A stretch of DNA of 64,000 nt from Mytilisepta virgata (lineage: Eukaryota; Mollusca; Bivalvia; Mytilida; Mytilidae): assembly GCA_028015205.1 (NCBI GenBank), contig CM051516.1:54812230-54876229 (forward strand), written 5' to 3'. Below are positions 48,501 to 60,900 of this stretch, piece after piece. Each line of letters begins with the position of its first letter. Position 1 is the stretch's first letter. Made by a program: the position numbers and the translations under genes. Under the pieces are notes generated by a model. It was given only the letters and a program-made list of their open reading frames with translations, ran no database searches and was not told the origin of the DNA.

Positions 48501-50471
48501 GGAACACCCTCCAAAAATTTGGGCAGGGGTTCCCCTAGACCCCGACTAACCCGCCGGGTCTGGGGGGGGGGGGGGGGGGGGCATGCAGTAAAAAGTCATA
48601 TTTTTAGCTCACCTGGCCCACAGGGCCATGTGAGCTTATGCCATCACTTGTCGTCCGTCGTCGTCGTAAACTATTTCAAGAATCTTCTCCTCTGAAACTA
48701 CTGGGCAAAATACCTTCGAACTTTAACTGAATGTTCCTTACGGTATCTAGTTTATAAATTGTATCTGAAGTTTTGATCTAATAAAAAACATGACTGCTGT
48801 TGCTAAAATTAGAACATAGGGGTCAAATGCAGTTTAGGCTTATATTTCAGAAACCAAAGCATTTAGAGCAAAACTGACATGGATTAAAAATGTTCAACAG
48901 GTCAAGATCTACCAGCCATGAAATTTTCAGATGAATCGGACAACCCTTTGTTGGGTTATTGCCTCTGAATTGTTAATTTTAAGGAAATTTTGCAGTTTAA
49001 GGTTGTTTTCTTGAATATAATAATAGATAAAGACAAACTGTAAACAACAAAAATGTTCAGCAAAGTCAGATTTACAAATAAGTCAACATGACCAAAATCG
49101 TGAATTGACTCCTTATAGTAGTTTTTGCCCTTGAAAGATTATTTACATGTAAACAGAAAATAATGGTCTGACATGTCACAGATGTTTAGGGCGTTACTTG
49201 AAATAAATTAAATGGTAGCAATACAAGTAAAATGGAGCGTCACGGGTCAAGGTCATTGAAGAATTCCATAGCAACCGATGAAAAAGTCCCTAAAAACAGA
49301 TAAAAAAGTCCCTAGCAATCATATATATTTGGATTAAGGACCTTATAATTTACCTGTACAAGTCAAAAAGAAAGGTCAAGAGTCAAGGTCATTGAAAAGG
49401 TCTATAGCAACCGATGAAAAAGTACCTAGCAACCATATATATTTGGGTTCAGAATCCTACAATTTACCTGTTCAAGTCAAAATGGAAGGTCAAAAGTCAA
49501 TGCCATTGAAAAAGTCCATAGCAACCGATGAAAAAGTACCTAGGAACCATATATATTTAGGTTAAGGACTTTATAATTTACCTGTAATGTCAAAAAGAAA
49601 GGTCAAGAGTCAATCCCATTGAAAAAGTCCATAGCAACCGATGAAAAAGTCCCTAGCATATATATTACGGTTAAGGACCCTAAAATTTACCGGTTCAAGT
49701 CAAAATTGAAGCCTTTTGTTTTTATTTTTAACGAATGGATTTTTTTCTCCAAAACTTAACTACATCTCGGATTTCGTTTTAAAATCGTTTAACGTATAGT
49801 TACTTTATTTCCATGCCAAATTAATCACTCGTTTTTTAAGTACAGATATAATAAAAAAATATCCCTTAATCATTCTTGAGTTGCCTTCAATGGGTAGTAT
49901 AAAGTTAAAGAATGTAAATTAATGATCTTTTATTCAACAGCCAATTCTAAAACAGAACATGTATCCAGTTCTTCTTGTGTGCAGATTAGTATATTTGTTT
50001 GTCCTACAATAGCTGTAAAATCCATGTTTTCTTTCCTTTTTGTAGACGAGGTCCTAACAGACTGCCAGCATGTCTGTAAAATAGGAGATGCAACGTACAG
50101 TAAGTTTTTTTTTGTCCCTTTGAAATAAATTGTTTTATTGTGATTAAAACTCTAGTACCTTATGCATTTGGAGAAAAGGATCTTTTCTTCGTCCGATAGG
50201 ACCGTGACCAACCTCTTGAAAACCAATGCGACTTAGCCACTGAAAGCTAAAATTCATGTGATTGAGAGAAATGCAAACTTTATCAACTGAAAATTACAAT
50301 GAATGTTTAAACTAGCTAACAGCAACATTTATATAGTTTCTTAGACTGGAATTATATTTTATTGTATATTCCAAATACATTAAGGGGGCTAAAGTAAAAT
50401 ATTTATTATGCAGATATGTTTTAATTTTCACAGACAAAAAGCATGGCAAGGCGAGAAGACGTAGACGCTAG
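42598..50471 (+). CDS. Small secreted CxxxC-repeat protein, gene B (six micro-exons, Arg-rich tail)
   Basis: Exons 42598-42670, 45277-45321, 46932-46967, 47291-47344, 50046-50099 and 50434-50471; all introns phase 1, product 99 residues. Exon 1 is 73 nt, exactly as in gene A, and encodes the signal peptide MSFYVYMIITVIVII; exon 3 is 36 nt in both genes. Exons 2-5 each carry one C-x3-C unit (CTVNC, CILQC, CVEFC, CQHVC), giving 8 Cys in the mature chain. Aligned pairs with gene A include FELGMC/FDLGIC and NLNTC/DLNDC. The terminal exon encodes KKHGKARRRRR and TAG, far more cationic than gene A. An in-frame upstream ATG at 42508 would add 30 residues, but the one at 42598 starts the signal peptide and matches gene A. 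The gene begins only 147 nt after the stop codon of gene A. Function unknown; a secreted defence or signalling peptide is possible. Confidence 0.76.
44651..45200. mobile_element. Tigger/pogo-like MITE in intron 1 of gene B, interrupted by a SINE
   Basis: Left end CAGTTGAATCTCGTTGTCTC at 44651 and matching inverted end GATATCGAGAGTCAACTG ending at 45200, each next to TA. The SINE at 44810-45171 is inserted inside it, so the MITE is the older of the two. Same end type as the element in intron 1 of gene A. Confidence 0.75.
44810..45171 (-). mobile_element. tRNA-derived SINE, full length
   Basis: Read on the minus strand it starts with a polymerase III A box (TGGTCTCGTGGTAG) and a B box (GGGTTCGATCTCC), then a body and a (CCAT)n-type tail. 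Target duplications TTCCACTTT (44801-44809) and TTCCATTTT (45172-45180) flank it with one mismatch. Partial relatives lie at 9220-9475, 20535-20730 and 32453-32590. Confidence 0.8.
45690..46348. mobile_element. Foldback element built of GATATC tandem repeats
   Basis: 659 bp. The ends ATGGCACGCCGTTTTTATAT and their inverted partner match over 28 bp with one mismatch. Direct 8-bp duplications ACAATTAT at 45682-45689 and 46349-46356 suggest a hAT-type insertion. The inside is made almost only of about 20-bp units such as AAGATATCTCTATAAGTTAAT, each centred on the palindrome AGATATCT. It lies in intron 2 of gene B. No coding capacity. Confidence 0.85.
47713..47985 (+). pseudogene. Fragment of a non-LTR reverse transcriptase
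   Basis: Translation gives VYMDFIKAFDKVPHKRLIRM followed by LEAYGISEEI, then a stop and frameshifts, then SVLGPVLFVVYINDM. These are motif A and the motif B region of a Jockey/CR1/RTE-like reverse transcriptase, broken several times. It lies in intron 4 of gene B, in gene orientation, with no sign of activity. Confidence 0.8.
48597..49140. repeat. Element end AGCTCACCTGGCCC and shared 3' body
   Basis: Begins AGCTCACCTGGCCCACAGGG, then GTCGTCCGTCGTCGTCG, the counterpart of the end seen at 6600-6668. The body block at 48965-49100 is also found at 25700-25850 and 31080-31210. In intron 4 of gene B. Confidence 0.6.
49190..49710. repeat. Tandem repeat of about 118-bp units
   Basis: Four to five units with CATAGCAACCGATGAAAAAG, CCTAGCAACCATATATAT and TTAAGGACCTTATAATTTAC. 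In intron 4 of gene B. Confidence 0.65.
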
Positions 50472-50630
50472 TTAGATAGTAATTCCAAACACCGATGGAG
50501 CAATATAACTGTGTATCTGTAACATTCTTTGTTGGATATTATAATACAAAAATATTCTCAAAAAAAATAGTCTTGTCTTACATGTCTTAATTACTGCATT
50601 GCCTTGTTGAATTTGTGTATATTTTTTCTA

Positions 50631-50689
50631 ACGTCAGAAATTAAGACTTTCGTGGTTGACATTATCACGAAAGTCTTTATTCCTGACGT
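50631..50689. repeat. Perfect-stem hairpin downstream of gene B
   Basis: AAGACTTTCGTG and its exact complement CACGAAAGTCTT are separated by 11 nt, inside a longer imperfect inverted repeat starting ACGTCAG. It lies 160 bp after the gene B stop; could be a tiny MITE or a 3'-end signal. Confidence 0.6.
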
Positions 50690-51154
50690 ACATGAGAACC
50701 AGTTCCTAAAATACAGGGAAAAATAATAATCTTACATTGTTTTTTATTACTGACCTTCATAAGAAAGTCCAATTGAGGCTTTCGACGATGCAGGCGATAG
50801 AATTGTATATATTTTTCTCTCAGTATAATCATTCTCACATCAGTTGACCTGTATATGTATTTCAAGTGTTTTTTGCCATTTAAACTTTTAAAGCATGGAT
50901 GAGTTTATGACAAGTTACAAAATATAACAATTTTCTTTACTACAGAAATATTACAAACATATATTCAAACTTTAATATATAAATAAGATTGACGGAAGAG
51001 GAATTGGCCACTGCACTGCTGCACAATTCTTTCTAAAATATTCAAAGGCAATAACTAAGGACCAAAACCAGATCAAGGTCAATCCAAGGTCGGGCCCCAC
51101 CGTCTGTTATCTATTTTTTGTTTCCACTGCGTAAGCTTGAAAGAAAAAAGTGTC

Positions 51155-51560
51155 TATGTTTGGTTCTGGCAGCCATCTTGGATGGTGGGCAGGGTCATTG
51201 GATATAATTCTGAAAGAGGACTGATGCAAAGTTTTATTCCAATTGGCTTTGTAGTTTCAGACAAGAGCTTAAATTTCCCAAATGGTCCCATGTTAAACCG
51301 TATTCGTTCTGGCGGCCATCTTGGACGGTGGGCGGTCTCATCGGATGCACTTCTGAAAGAGGACCACCTAAGGACCAGGTTTGGTTCCAACTGGCTTTGT
51401 AGTTTCAGACAAGAACCTAAGGACCATTGAATTTAAATTTTGTTCTAGTTTGACTTGTTGTTTCACAAGAAGATCTTTTAAGTAAATTTCCAATAGGTTA
51501 CTATGTTAAACTATATTAGGCTCTGGTAGCCATCTTGGATGGTGCGTGGGGGCATTGGAT
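51155..51560. repeat. 168-bp tandem-unit family, three units
   Basis: GGCAGCCATCTTGGATGGTG, GGCGGCCATCTTGGACGGTG and GGTAGCCATCTTGGATGGTG head three units; both strands are open by chance over part of it. Confidence 0.6.
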
Positions 51561-51584
51561 ATACATGCCCCATTTGCAATACTA

Positions 51585-52110
51585 GGATTTTACCCTTACA
51601 AACTTCAAACCCACAAGTTGGATTATCTCCCTTTGCAAGCATCCGGCGATAATTGTCTTATTTCATGTATATCTACATATGCTGTCCAACCTTCATAAAA
51701 CATTTCATCAAAATGCATTGAACGGTTAATGATGGGTTACGCTGACAAGTTTTAAATTAGTAAAACCCTTAAGTTTGATTATCTCCCTTTGCAAGAATCC
51801 AGCGATAATTATCTTGCTTCATACACATCTACATATGATACCCAACCTCCTAAACCTTTCAATTCATTTTGATGAAACTTTATTGAAAGGTTTAGGAGTT
51901 GCGCTTACAAGCTTTAATCGTGTAAAACCTTTAGGATGAATTATCTCCCTTTGCAAGCATCCGTTGATAATTATATTGCTTCATGCACATCTACATATGA
52001 TGCCCAACCTTCATATAAAGTCTCATCAAAATCCATTGAACTGTTTAGGAGGAGTTGCGCTTACAATGTACATGGACAGACAGACAGACGGACAATTCCT
52101 AAATACCCCC
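51585..52110. repeat. Tandem repeat of about 170-bp units ending in GACA/GACG microsatellite
   Basis: GATTATCTCCCTTTGCAAGC, ATCTACATATGATGCCCAAC and CATTGAACGGTTAATGATGG type blocks repeat three times, then ATGGACAGACAGACAGACGG. The layout recalls the pearl-like elements but the core sequence is different. Confidence 0.6.
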
Positions 52111-52364
52111 CCCCCCCCCATCCAAAAAAAAAAACCCCAAAAAACTGTGTTTGCAGGGGGTATAATAAATGACTATTTTCACTTATTCACTAAAATAACT
52201 CATGTGACTGTTAAGTCAGAACAAGTAATAAAGTTCAATTTTTTGTTCTAAACAGGTAAAACAAAAGGCTAACAACACGTTAAACTATCGTACAACATAA
52301 CATATTCTACAGTGTAACAGTAAACAGTGACTTTCTGAATTATGAATGATCAGAGATACAATTC

Positions 52365-52920
52365 TTTGATACCAATTTTGATGCACAAGATGTGATTTAC
52401 GACTCATCAGTTGTGCTCAAGGCTTAAAATGTTGAAATCCAAAACAATAATCCAAAAGGTTGAAGACCAATTCAAAATTTCCAAAATTACCAAAAGGGGT
52501 TATGCCAAAATGTTTTGATGACATAGCCACGCACGAGGGAGATACTCCTTAGGTTTTGCAAAATTTTACATTTTTTAAACAGTACATACTAAGTATCAGT
52601 TTTGGGTTAGTATCAAAATACTAGCAACTGAGCTGGGGAAATCCTCGGGGACTTGGAGTCCACCAGCAGTGGCATATCAACTCCAATGGTAAAAATACAA
52701 TTCTTTGATACCAATTTTGATGCACAAGATGAGCACATTTCATCGATTTAAATCACATCAGTTGTATTCAAGGCTTAAAATTTTGAAATCGAATACAATA
52801 ATCCAAAAGGTTGAAGAGCAATTCAAAATTGCCAAAATGACCAAAACCATCAAAGGACAGATCACTGCACAAGGGAGATACTATAATGAAAAGAGTTCAT
52901 GTAAAACAAAGAATTAACAT
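52365..52920. repeat. Two copies of a dispersed repeat (TTTGATACCAATTTTGATGC family)
   Basis: The block TTTGATACCAATTTTGATGC then CACAAGATG starts copies at 52370 and 52702. Relatives with the same order of blocks lie at 14605-14880 and 32955-33045. Intergenic between gene B and OSTM1. Confidence 0.6.
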
Positions 52921-54903
52921 AGATAATTAAATTGATTAAAAAAAAAAAATTAGTAGTACATTTGTTCTGTGTTTACAAAACTAAAGTTAAAGAGATTAGC
53001 AGAAAGTGGCATCCAAAATATCGCATGTGCAAGTAAATAAACCAGAGGCTCCAAGGAGCCTGTATCACTCACCTGATATTTCCAGTTGTTCATCGATAAA
53101 GGACCTTGAGATTAACATCAATGCTATGTTTGGTTTCAATCCATTAAGATATTTTCAAGAAGAAGCCGTCTGTATGTACTTTTAATAAGGTCCTATGTTA
53201 AACTAAGTCTTCCGCAGAAGGTCGTCATGGACACCAAAGTAACACTTGGCCAGAACGTCTTAAGGAACATTCATGCTATGTTTAATTTCAATCCATTCAG
53301 TGGTTCTCTAGATGAAGATTTTTGTATGAAATTTCCCGTAGGAGCAAGTGCCCATTATGGATGGTTATTGACTTCGTTGAACGTTGGGCATCCTTTATCT
53401 GGTGAAACTTCGTTTTGATTGTGGAAAAACACAGAGGATGGTCAGCAGATCGATATAATAAAACAGTTAAAAATTAACGCTATGGTTTCTTAATTTAATT
53501 CCAATCCTTTTCATAATTTTATAATTCTTCCTTTTTATGCAGAGGTAACTCTTAGTTGAGTTTGGATACCTGTTTGTTTTAATTGTTTTGATTTTTGATG
53601 GTTGTGCTTATTAATACATCATTATATCTTTAATCGGTTTTCCAATATTTTGATCTCGAGCACTGCTGTTGAGTTGTCAGTCAACGAAATGGCCATACAG
53701 TGCATCAAGTTTATTTCGGTATTTTGTGATACGTTTGATATACAGTTCCTGGCCTACCCAACTTGTAAGGAAATTTAAATACCTTTACTACAAACTGTTT
53801 ACAAACTATTTCATATCACAAGACAATAAAAGTTTATCCTGAAAGTTGTTTGGAAGGAGATAAAATTGTTCAAAGGAGAAAAAAATTTCATAAAGGAGCA
53901 CTGGATTTAATAATTAAAAAAATATCCTATGGAAACTATTTCTTATCAAACATTTTCCTCAGGAGACAATTTCACCCAGAAATAATTATGGCTTACATAT
54001 GATCCAAATGTCTCAATAGATGTCCCATATGATCCAAATGTCTCAATAGATGTCCAAAGTTTATAAAACTAGAAGGAAACAAGAAACTTACAAGAGTCTG
54101 CAAATCTAACTATAGCTATCAAAATATATAACTTGGTACAAGAAATGTGGACACACTAGAGAAAAGAGATCACCTATGTACCACTTTTAAAAATTGCCCA
54201 TGTAATTTCAGACAAGATCATCATTAATTTTTTTCCCCTCAATATTCTATTTGATGTAATCCTAAATTTTGTGAAAAAGGTAGGCTTAAAAAAATGTTAA
54301 ACAAATATCACCTGAAATCAGACAATGGTATAGGCTGGGTATAATTACATGTACAAGCACCTGGGAATTGCATGCCACAAAAAGTGTTTCCAGGATCCAA
54401 GATTACCTTCTATGGTCAACTTCTTGTCACCCAATCCAATTAATGTTTTTAGTGATAGTAGCGTCCCTCTTCTAATCTAACCGTACATGATCATACCATA
54501 TCCCACATGCACAGAATAAGTTGTCTGATATGAGTTGTTGAATAAAGAGGAAGTTACTACACAACTGATCAACTTGAAGGTATTTGGCAATGAAAAGAGA
54601 TTTCATAATTACGTCTGTTGTTATTTCGCTGCTGTATTGTCACATTTTTTGTTGATTAAAACTGAAAATCTTATGTCAATTTTTTATATTTTTTGGCACT
54701 TAAGAAGAAATACAAAGCAAAATATTTGACAATGAAACCATAAAAAACTATATAACTTTTTTGTTCTGTTGAAGCTAAACATCACAGAATAAATTCTCAT
54801 TATTTTCTGAACTGCCATCAAGTTAAAATAAACTGTTCTAGACAAAATGGAATGTTGTAATGAAATATTGCACAATTCTTTGTACTGGAATTTCTACTGA
54901 TTA
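52921..54903. other. Intergenic between gene B and OSTM1
   Basis: Holds a repeat starting AGAGGCTCCAAGGAGCCTG near 53043-53420 and a doublet CATATGATCCAAATGTCTCA near 53996-54045. No gene seen. Confidence 0.5.
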
Positions 54904-57900
54904 TCAACTGTAAGTCTCTTTGGTAGTCAGTCCATCTTCACTATTATCAAATCCATCAACACTAAGTTCTGATGTAGTACCATATAAAGCTGCCGCTGAT
55001 CTGTGAGACATTCGTTTTTCTAGAAATAAAATTTTCAAATCCATCAAGTGCATGGAGATGAACCTGCAATCCAATAGCAGTTATAACATATGCCTCAATT
55101 TAGCATGTTATATTGTAATATGTCCTAATTGTAAAATGTCTGTATTATCAGAATTGCTAGTTGATGCATAAGACACATGTCAAGGGACATAACTCCAAGT
55201 TGTATAATCTGAGAAAACCTGATTTGTCATGCATTGTCTAAATGATTAATGTCCTACATCATTTATTGGAGGGGCTCTGATCCCAAAATCCCTTGCTTAA
55301 AATCGTGAAATACCAAATTCCCGAATTTAATAAAAGTTCAATCCTGACGTCCAAAAATTCAAAATGGGTATTCCCGTATCCCGAGAGGATAAATCCCAAG
55401 CTTAAAAAGACCCAATCCCAAAGTCCCAGTAAGGTTCCAACCCCCCCCCCCCCCCCCCCCATTTATTTGTTTTATTACAAATGAGCAATTTTTTTTCAAT
55501 GCAAATGACAAAAAATATTTGATATTAGAATTTCATCTTCAATACAATAAAGGCAAATAAATAACAAAAATAAGATTTAATTGATTGACACCAACCTGTT
55601 AATCATATTCACACAAACAGGGATGTATACACTTACGTTTCATAATTTTTTTATCTTTACCACTGCCTCTAAGTCCAGTAACAACATAGAATGCTACGGT
55701 TGCTGCAGCTATCAGTATTGTTATTATTATGATACCAGCATTTGTAGAATGGCTCTTTGTACACTTTAGTTTTAAACCCCATGCTATACGGGTGTAATTC
55801 ATCTGAAAAATTTGAATCAGTTTTGTAAAAAATATTTCAATTAATGACACAAAGTACAGTAATACCAAATATTCACAGAAATATTTTATAGAGGTCAGAA
55901 ATTTAATGATAAATTCATCATACATAGACTTTCACAATATGATTTTCAGTAATTTTGATCAAAGGGCAGTCTTGTTGAAGGAGTGGGATAAATTTAAAAA
56001 ATAAGGTTTACTAATAGCAGTTTTTAAAAATAACCACAGATTTCTATTTATTTCAACTTTGAATTTGAAAAAAGTTACAAAAGTTAACACTGAATACATA
56101 ATTCAATTTAAAAAAAAATTTTGGGGAATAAATAAAAATATTTTGATGGCTGCACTACAACTGCGAAAGTTTTGTAATTAATGACTGTTACATCTGAGCA
56201 CCTTTTTATATTACAACTGTGTTCTATTTTTCTTACATCTGCCAATAAAATATTCAAGAGGTGAATCAGATAGAGTACACTACTTCAAGGCCTTAGGATT
56301 CAAGTTTTCAGACCCAATGGATTTGTAAATCTATGTTTCTTCTCCATTTTACTTTGATTTAAGTGCTACTGCATTTCTTTTATACATGCTGACCTTAAAA
56401 TTTTTAAAGAGTTTTATATGTATATACATTTGACCTTTATGTTAATCTAATGTCCCCCTCAAAATCATACTTCCACTGCCCAATTGGTGAGCAAAGTCTG
56501 ATTAACGAAAGAGGTACTTTAAAGAAATATAAAATTTAATAAAGTCCTAAGGAAAGTAATGCAGTGAACAGTTGTATTTAAAATGTGCACTGTTGTAATG
56601 AAAAAAGGTGCACACATGTCATGAAAAAAGTGCAGACTGATTTAATACAAAAAGTGTGCAGATATGGAGAAAAAGTGCACAGATGTAATGCATGGATTTT
56701 TACATTGTTCATTTTACTATTTTTAGCCTGGGGGATTTCAAATTACAGGGGTTCGTACATTTTCTCTGGGGTAAGTTTTTCTGAATTTGCTATTGGGGAT
56801 GGTGGGAGGGGGTGTCAATGAAAATATTTTATTTCCTTTTCCTTCAATCTATGAAAATGTATGACAATGAACACTGAATCAACAGCAGAGATTACAGTAT
56901 CCACAATTACTAATATACCTACCATGTCTACTAAATCCATGCATACTGCTTGGTCTGAGTTTTTCATGGCATCTTTGAACTTTGTATTCAATTCTCTGTA
57001 TTCTCCTAAACACTTATCACATGCACTTCCATTTACACCCTGAAAATATATATTTCCTTAGGCTAATAAATAAATTTCAGTTATGTTATAAAAATATACA
57101 GTTTTTCCACAGACAAATAAAAACAAAAGCTCTCTCTCATATTTTAATTAAATTCTATAGCTATTTATTTAAAAAAAAACTTTACTGGATGATGTGGGTT
57201 TCTCAATGTAAAGAAGAAATGTCAAGGTTTGCCTTAAATATATATGTAAACCATACCATGTGTATTGAAAATAGGATTTATTTTTGTAGCTCATAGGTTT
57301 GTACAAGCTGAATAACATATAGAAAATTGGGATATTTTGGCTGTCATTATATTTTGGTATATCTTGCACTTGTTGTAAATGTTCCAGAATTGCATCCAAT
57401 CCCAAAAAAATAAACATCCAAAATAATTCTGAATTCTTGTAATCCGGAAATGTTATTTACATTGATAATATAGTTGCAATGCTTTGATTGATATTATTTT
57501 TGTGAAAGCTAAACTGCTGTTATCATATTTATCTTATCGAATCAATTCAATTTGTTCTGATTTTTTAAAATAACAATCATGAGTTGTGAATCATGACAGT
57601 TTGTAGTGAAAACATTATTACCATTACACAAGCACTGCTAATCAAACATACTAGTAAATAATAAACTCGTAACGGTGATTTATTTTATTTTTTAATTTTA
57701 TTATAAATTGAATTTAAAAGTGCAAAAATTAAATACAGTACCGACACAAAAACTCAAATTTTAACACCAAAATTTAACATCCATGTTTTTGGCAAAAAAC
57801 ACAAAATATCCCAATTTATGGTACCGGTAAGTATGTAGTGTATATTGAGTACTAGCACATAGCACTGTTCCATCTTTGGCATGTTTGGGGAGGGAACTGT

Positions 57901-60900
57901 TAGAGGAGCACACCATTTGATTTTACAGTTTTTTAGAATGACTATTTTATGTCTCTCCATACATAAGGGAGCACTGTTTCGATCACAAAAAGGGCTGAGC
58001 AGTGCTTTCCCACATTTTTTTGTGCAAGTGTGAACACTTCATCTAGTGATAGGAGTATAAGATTGGTTATGTCACTTTCAAACAAATGTTTTCACACTTC
58101 CTTGACAACAGGGATAAGAACTACAAGTTCATGGGCGTTTCCATGATATTTGAAAGGGGGTCGTATAATAAAACTTTGGCTGAGCAGGGCGAGGCAAAAC
58201 ATTTTTTTTACCTTTTTTTGCAATAAAAAACATAAAATAATTGTGAAATGCACTAACAGTTCCTGACTTGGAGCATGTATATTTTATAGTTAAGTGTCAG
58301 GGTTTGATATTTTTTATGCCAAATTCTCTCCATTAATTTTTTTTTTTTTTTAAAAGGGGGGGGGGGGGGGGGGGGGGGGCAGGGCACGTGCCCATTATGT
58401 CCTAACCTCGACCCGCCCCTGAAGTTTATGCGATACCAAACAAACATTTAGATTTATATCATTAGTGAAGATTTCGTTTCCCATTTTTATCTCAATTCCA
58501 TACATTGTAGGCTGTTATTATAAAAAAGGCAAAAAATTTTTAGGTGATTAACCCATTCATGATAAAATTACCAACACCTGTCATATGTATCTAATGATTA
58601 TCTTTAAATATTCCTTTTGATCTGCAGCCGTTATTTGACTCGTATGATTATCAATTAAAAGAATCGTGAATTTGCAGTATATATAAATAGCAATAAAATG
58701 TGCATGAAATAAATAAATTTAAATGTACATTAATATACAAATGAAAACTTACGTTTCTCTTCTAAAATATATAATAAACATATATACATGTGTATTACAA
58801 TAAGAATAAATATATAGATTAAGGTATTAATTACAAGCACCATATTAATTTTTTAAATTCAAAACTGGAATAAAGACAAATTCTTCAGTTGATTGCAGCT
58901 TTAAAATGTTATCATAATTTTTATTACTGTGCTGCAATTTTTAGCCATTAAAGTTATACTGACATAGAAATTCCTTTCCAATCCTCAGCAGCTTGTTTTT
59001 GCACTTGTTCCTAACACTAAATTATAAAGCTTATAATGTAAGTTATGTAGATATGTCTTTATTTTGTATATATTTCTAAATTTACCTGTAATGAATCTTG
59101 ACCATCCAATGATATATTTGAATGTTTTCTGATACATCTGGTCACGTTGTGAAAAAGAATATTAAATTCTATTGCAGTATCACTAAATTGAAATAATACT
59201 GTCCCATTTTTGTCTTCTGTAATACTGTCTTTCTGGAAACAACCTAAAATACACCTATAAATATAACTACACTTTTATACTGCCACTAAATATAATGCCA
59301 CTTATTATATCTACACTTTTATACTGCCACTAAATATAACAACACTTTTATACTGCCACTAAATTTAACTACACTTTTATACAGCCACTAAATATAAATA
59401 CACTTTTATACTGCCACTACAATTTAATATTGCCACTAAATATAACTACACTTTTATACTGCCACTAAATATAACTACACTTTTATACTGCCACTAAATA
59501 TAACTACACTTTTATACTGCCACTAAATATAAATACACTTTTATACTGCCACTAAATATAACTACACTTTTATACTGCCATTAAATATAACTACACTTTT
59601 ATACTGCCACTAAATATAACTACACATTTATACTGCCACTAAATATAACTACACTTTTATACTGCCACTAAATTACTTCCTGTCAGAAGTAATTTATATA
59701 AATTCAAATTCTCTAAGTTCTTAATCGAAAGGGCCCTTTAGGAGCATTCAATCAATATATAAATCACGAACATCAAGCATACACAACCATTACATACATA
59801 TGCCATACAAACAATCATTCACACTGATTTTTTATTTATTTCAAAGACATTGTACAAACAAAAAATACAAAATGAGACTCAATACAAAACAGCATTTCGT
59901 TGTTTGTCATATATATTTTGAAATGTGATAGTCGCATGTTAATGCTGTATTGTTTTATTATTCAGCCCCTCTTTTAATACTTCCTTCAATTGTCAACATA
60001 TTTCTTTTTTGAATATTTACTGCAATGGGGTGTATGCTTTTATCTGTAGGTTAACTGTGAGTAAGATGTAGGACAGTAAATAAAGCTTATCGACACTTAT
60101 ATTTAGTGGTTTATATTAAGAGTTAACCAACATGTCCCCTGCTTTCATATTAAATATAAACTAAAGTCTATGATTTGATTAACAAGTCTTTCTGACACAA
60201 AAGAAAATTGCTTTTTTCTAATCCTAAAAGAACCAATCGTTCAAAGGGACACAACTCTAGATAACTATGCATTTTTAAAAAGATACCACCAACATCACTG
60301 ATGATGTTTTTTTTTTTAATCTAATAATTTTTATTCATAGGTAGTATATATACATGTATTTATGTCTTTCCTAGGTCACAATCAAGTATTTACATTTATA
60401 TTAATCTTCTGCAGCCAACACTGACTTTAAAAATTAAATTTAACTGACATTGAAACTTCAATATATATATGTCATTTATGTATCAAATATTTAAAACTAT
60501 CAGATTGATAGCAATATCATATACAATGCAAATAAGCTTATTGCTACCATCACAATTTGCTTGGTCCCATACAGCCTTTATATTGTTGTATACTTGGTCT
60601 AATACTTGTATTCTGTCAGCCTTCAATAACACATCTCTACATCCACTTTTTGAGGCATCGTCCTAAAATTATTCAAAATATATGTCAAAAGGTTTAATTT
60701 TTAGGTTTAAAATTTAATTTCTGTTGTCTCAGATCCCTTTTGTATGTTACCCATATTTTAGAATGCAATAGCTACATTGTGTAGTAATATAAACCTTTCC
60801 CTGTTCTGATTATTTAAACAAAAATCACTGTTGAGTGTTGTCAAGAATGAAGTGTAGCACTGAACCATGATTAAATAGGTCATGGTGGTCCCTACAGCAG

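Noticed and set aside
51137..51430. 97-codon ORF
   Set aside because: Lies fully inside the 168-bp tandem-unit repeat and is open by chance on both strands.
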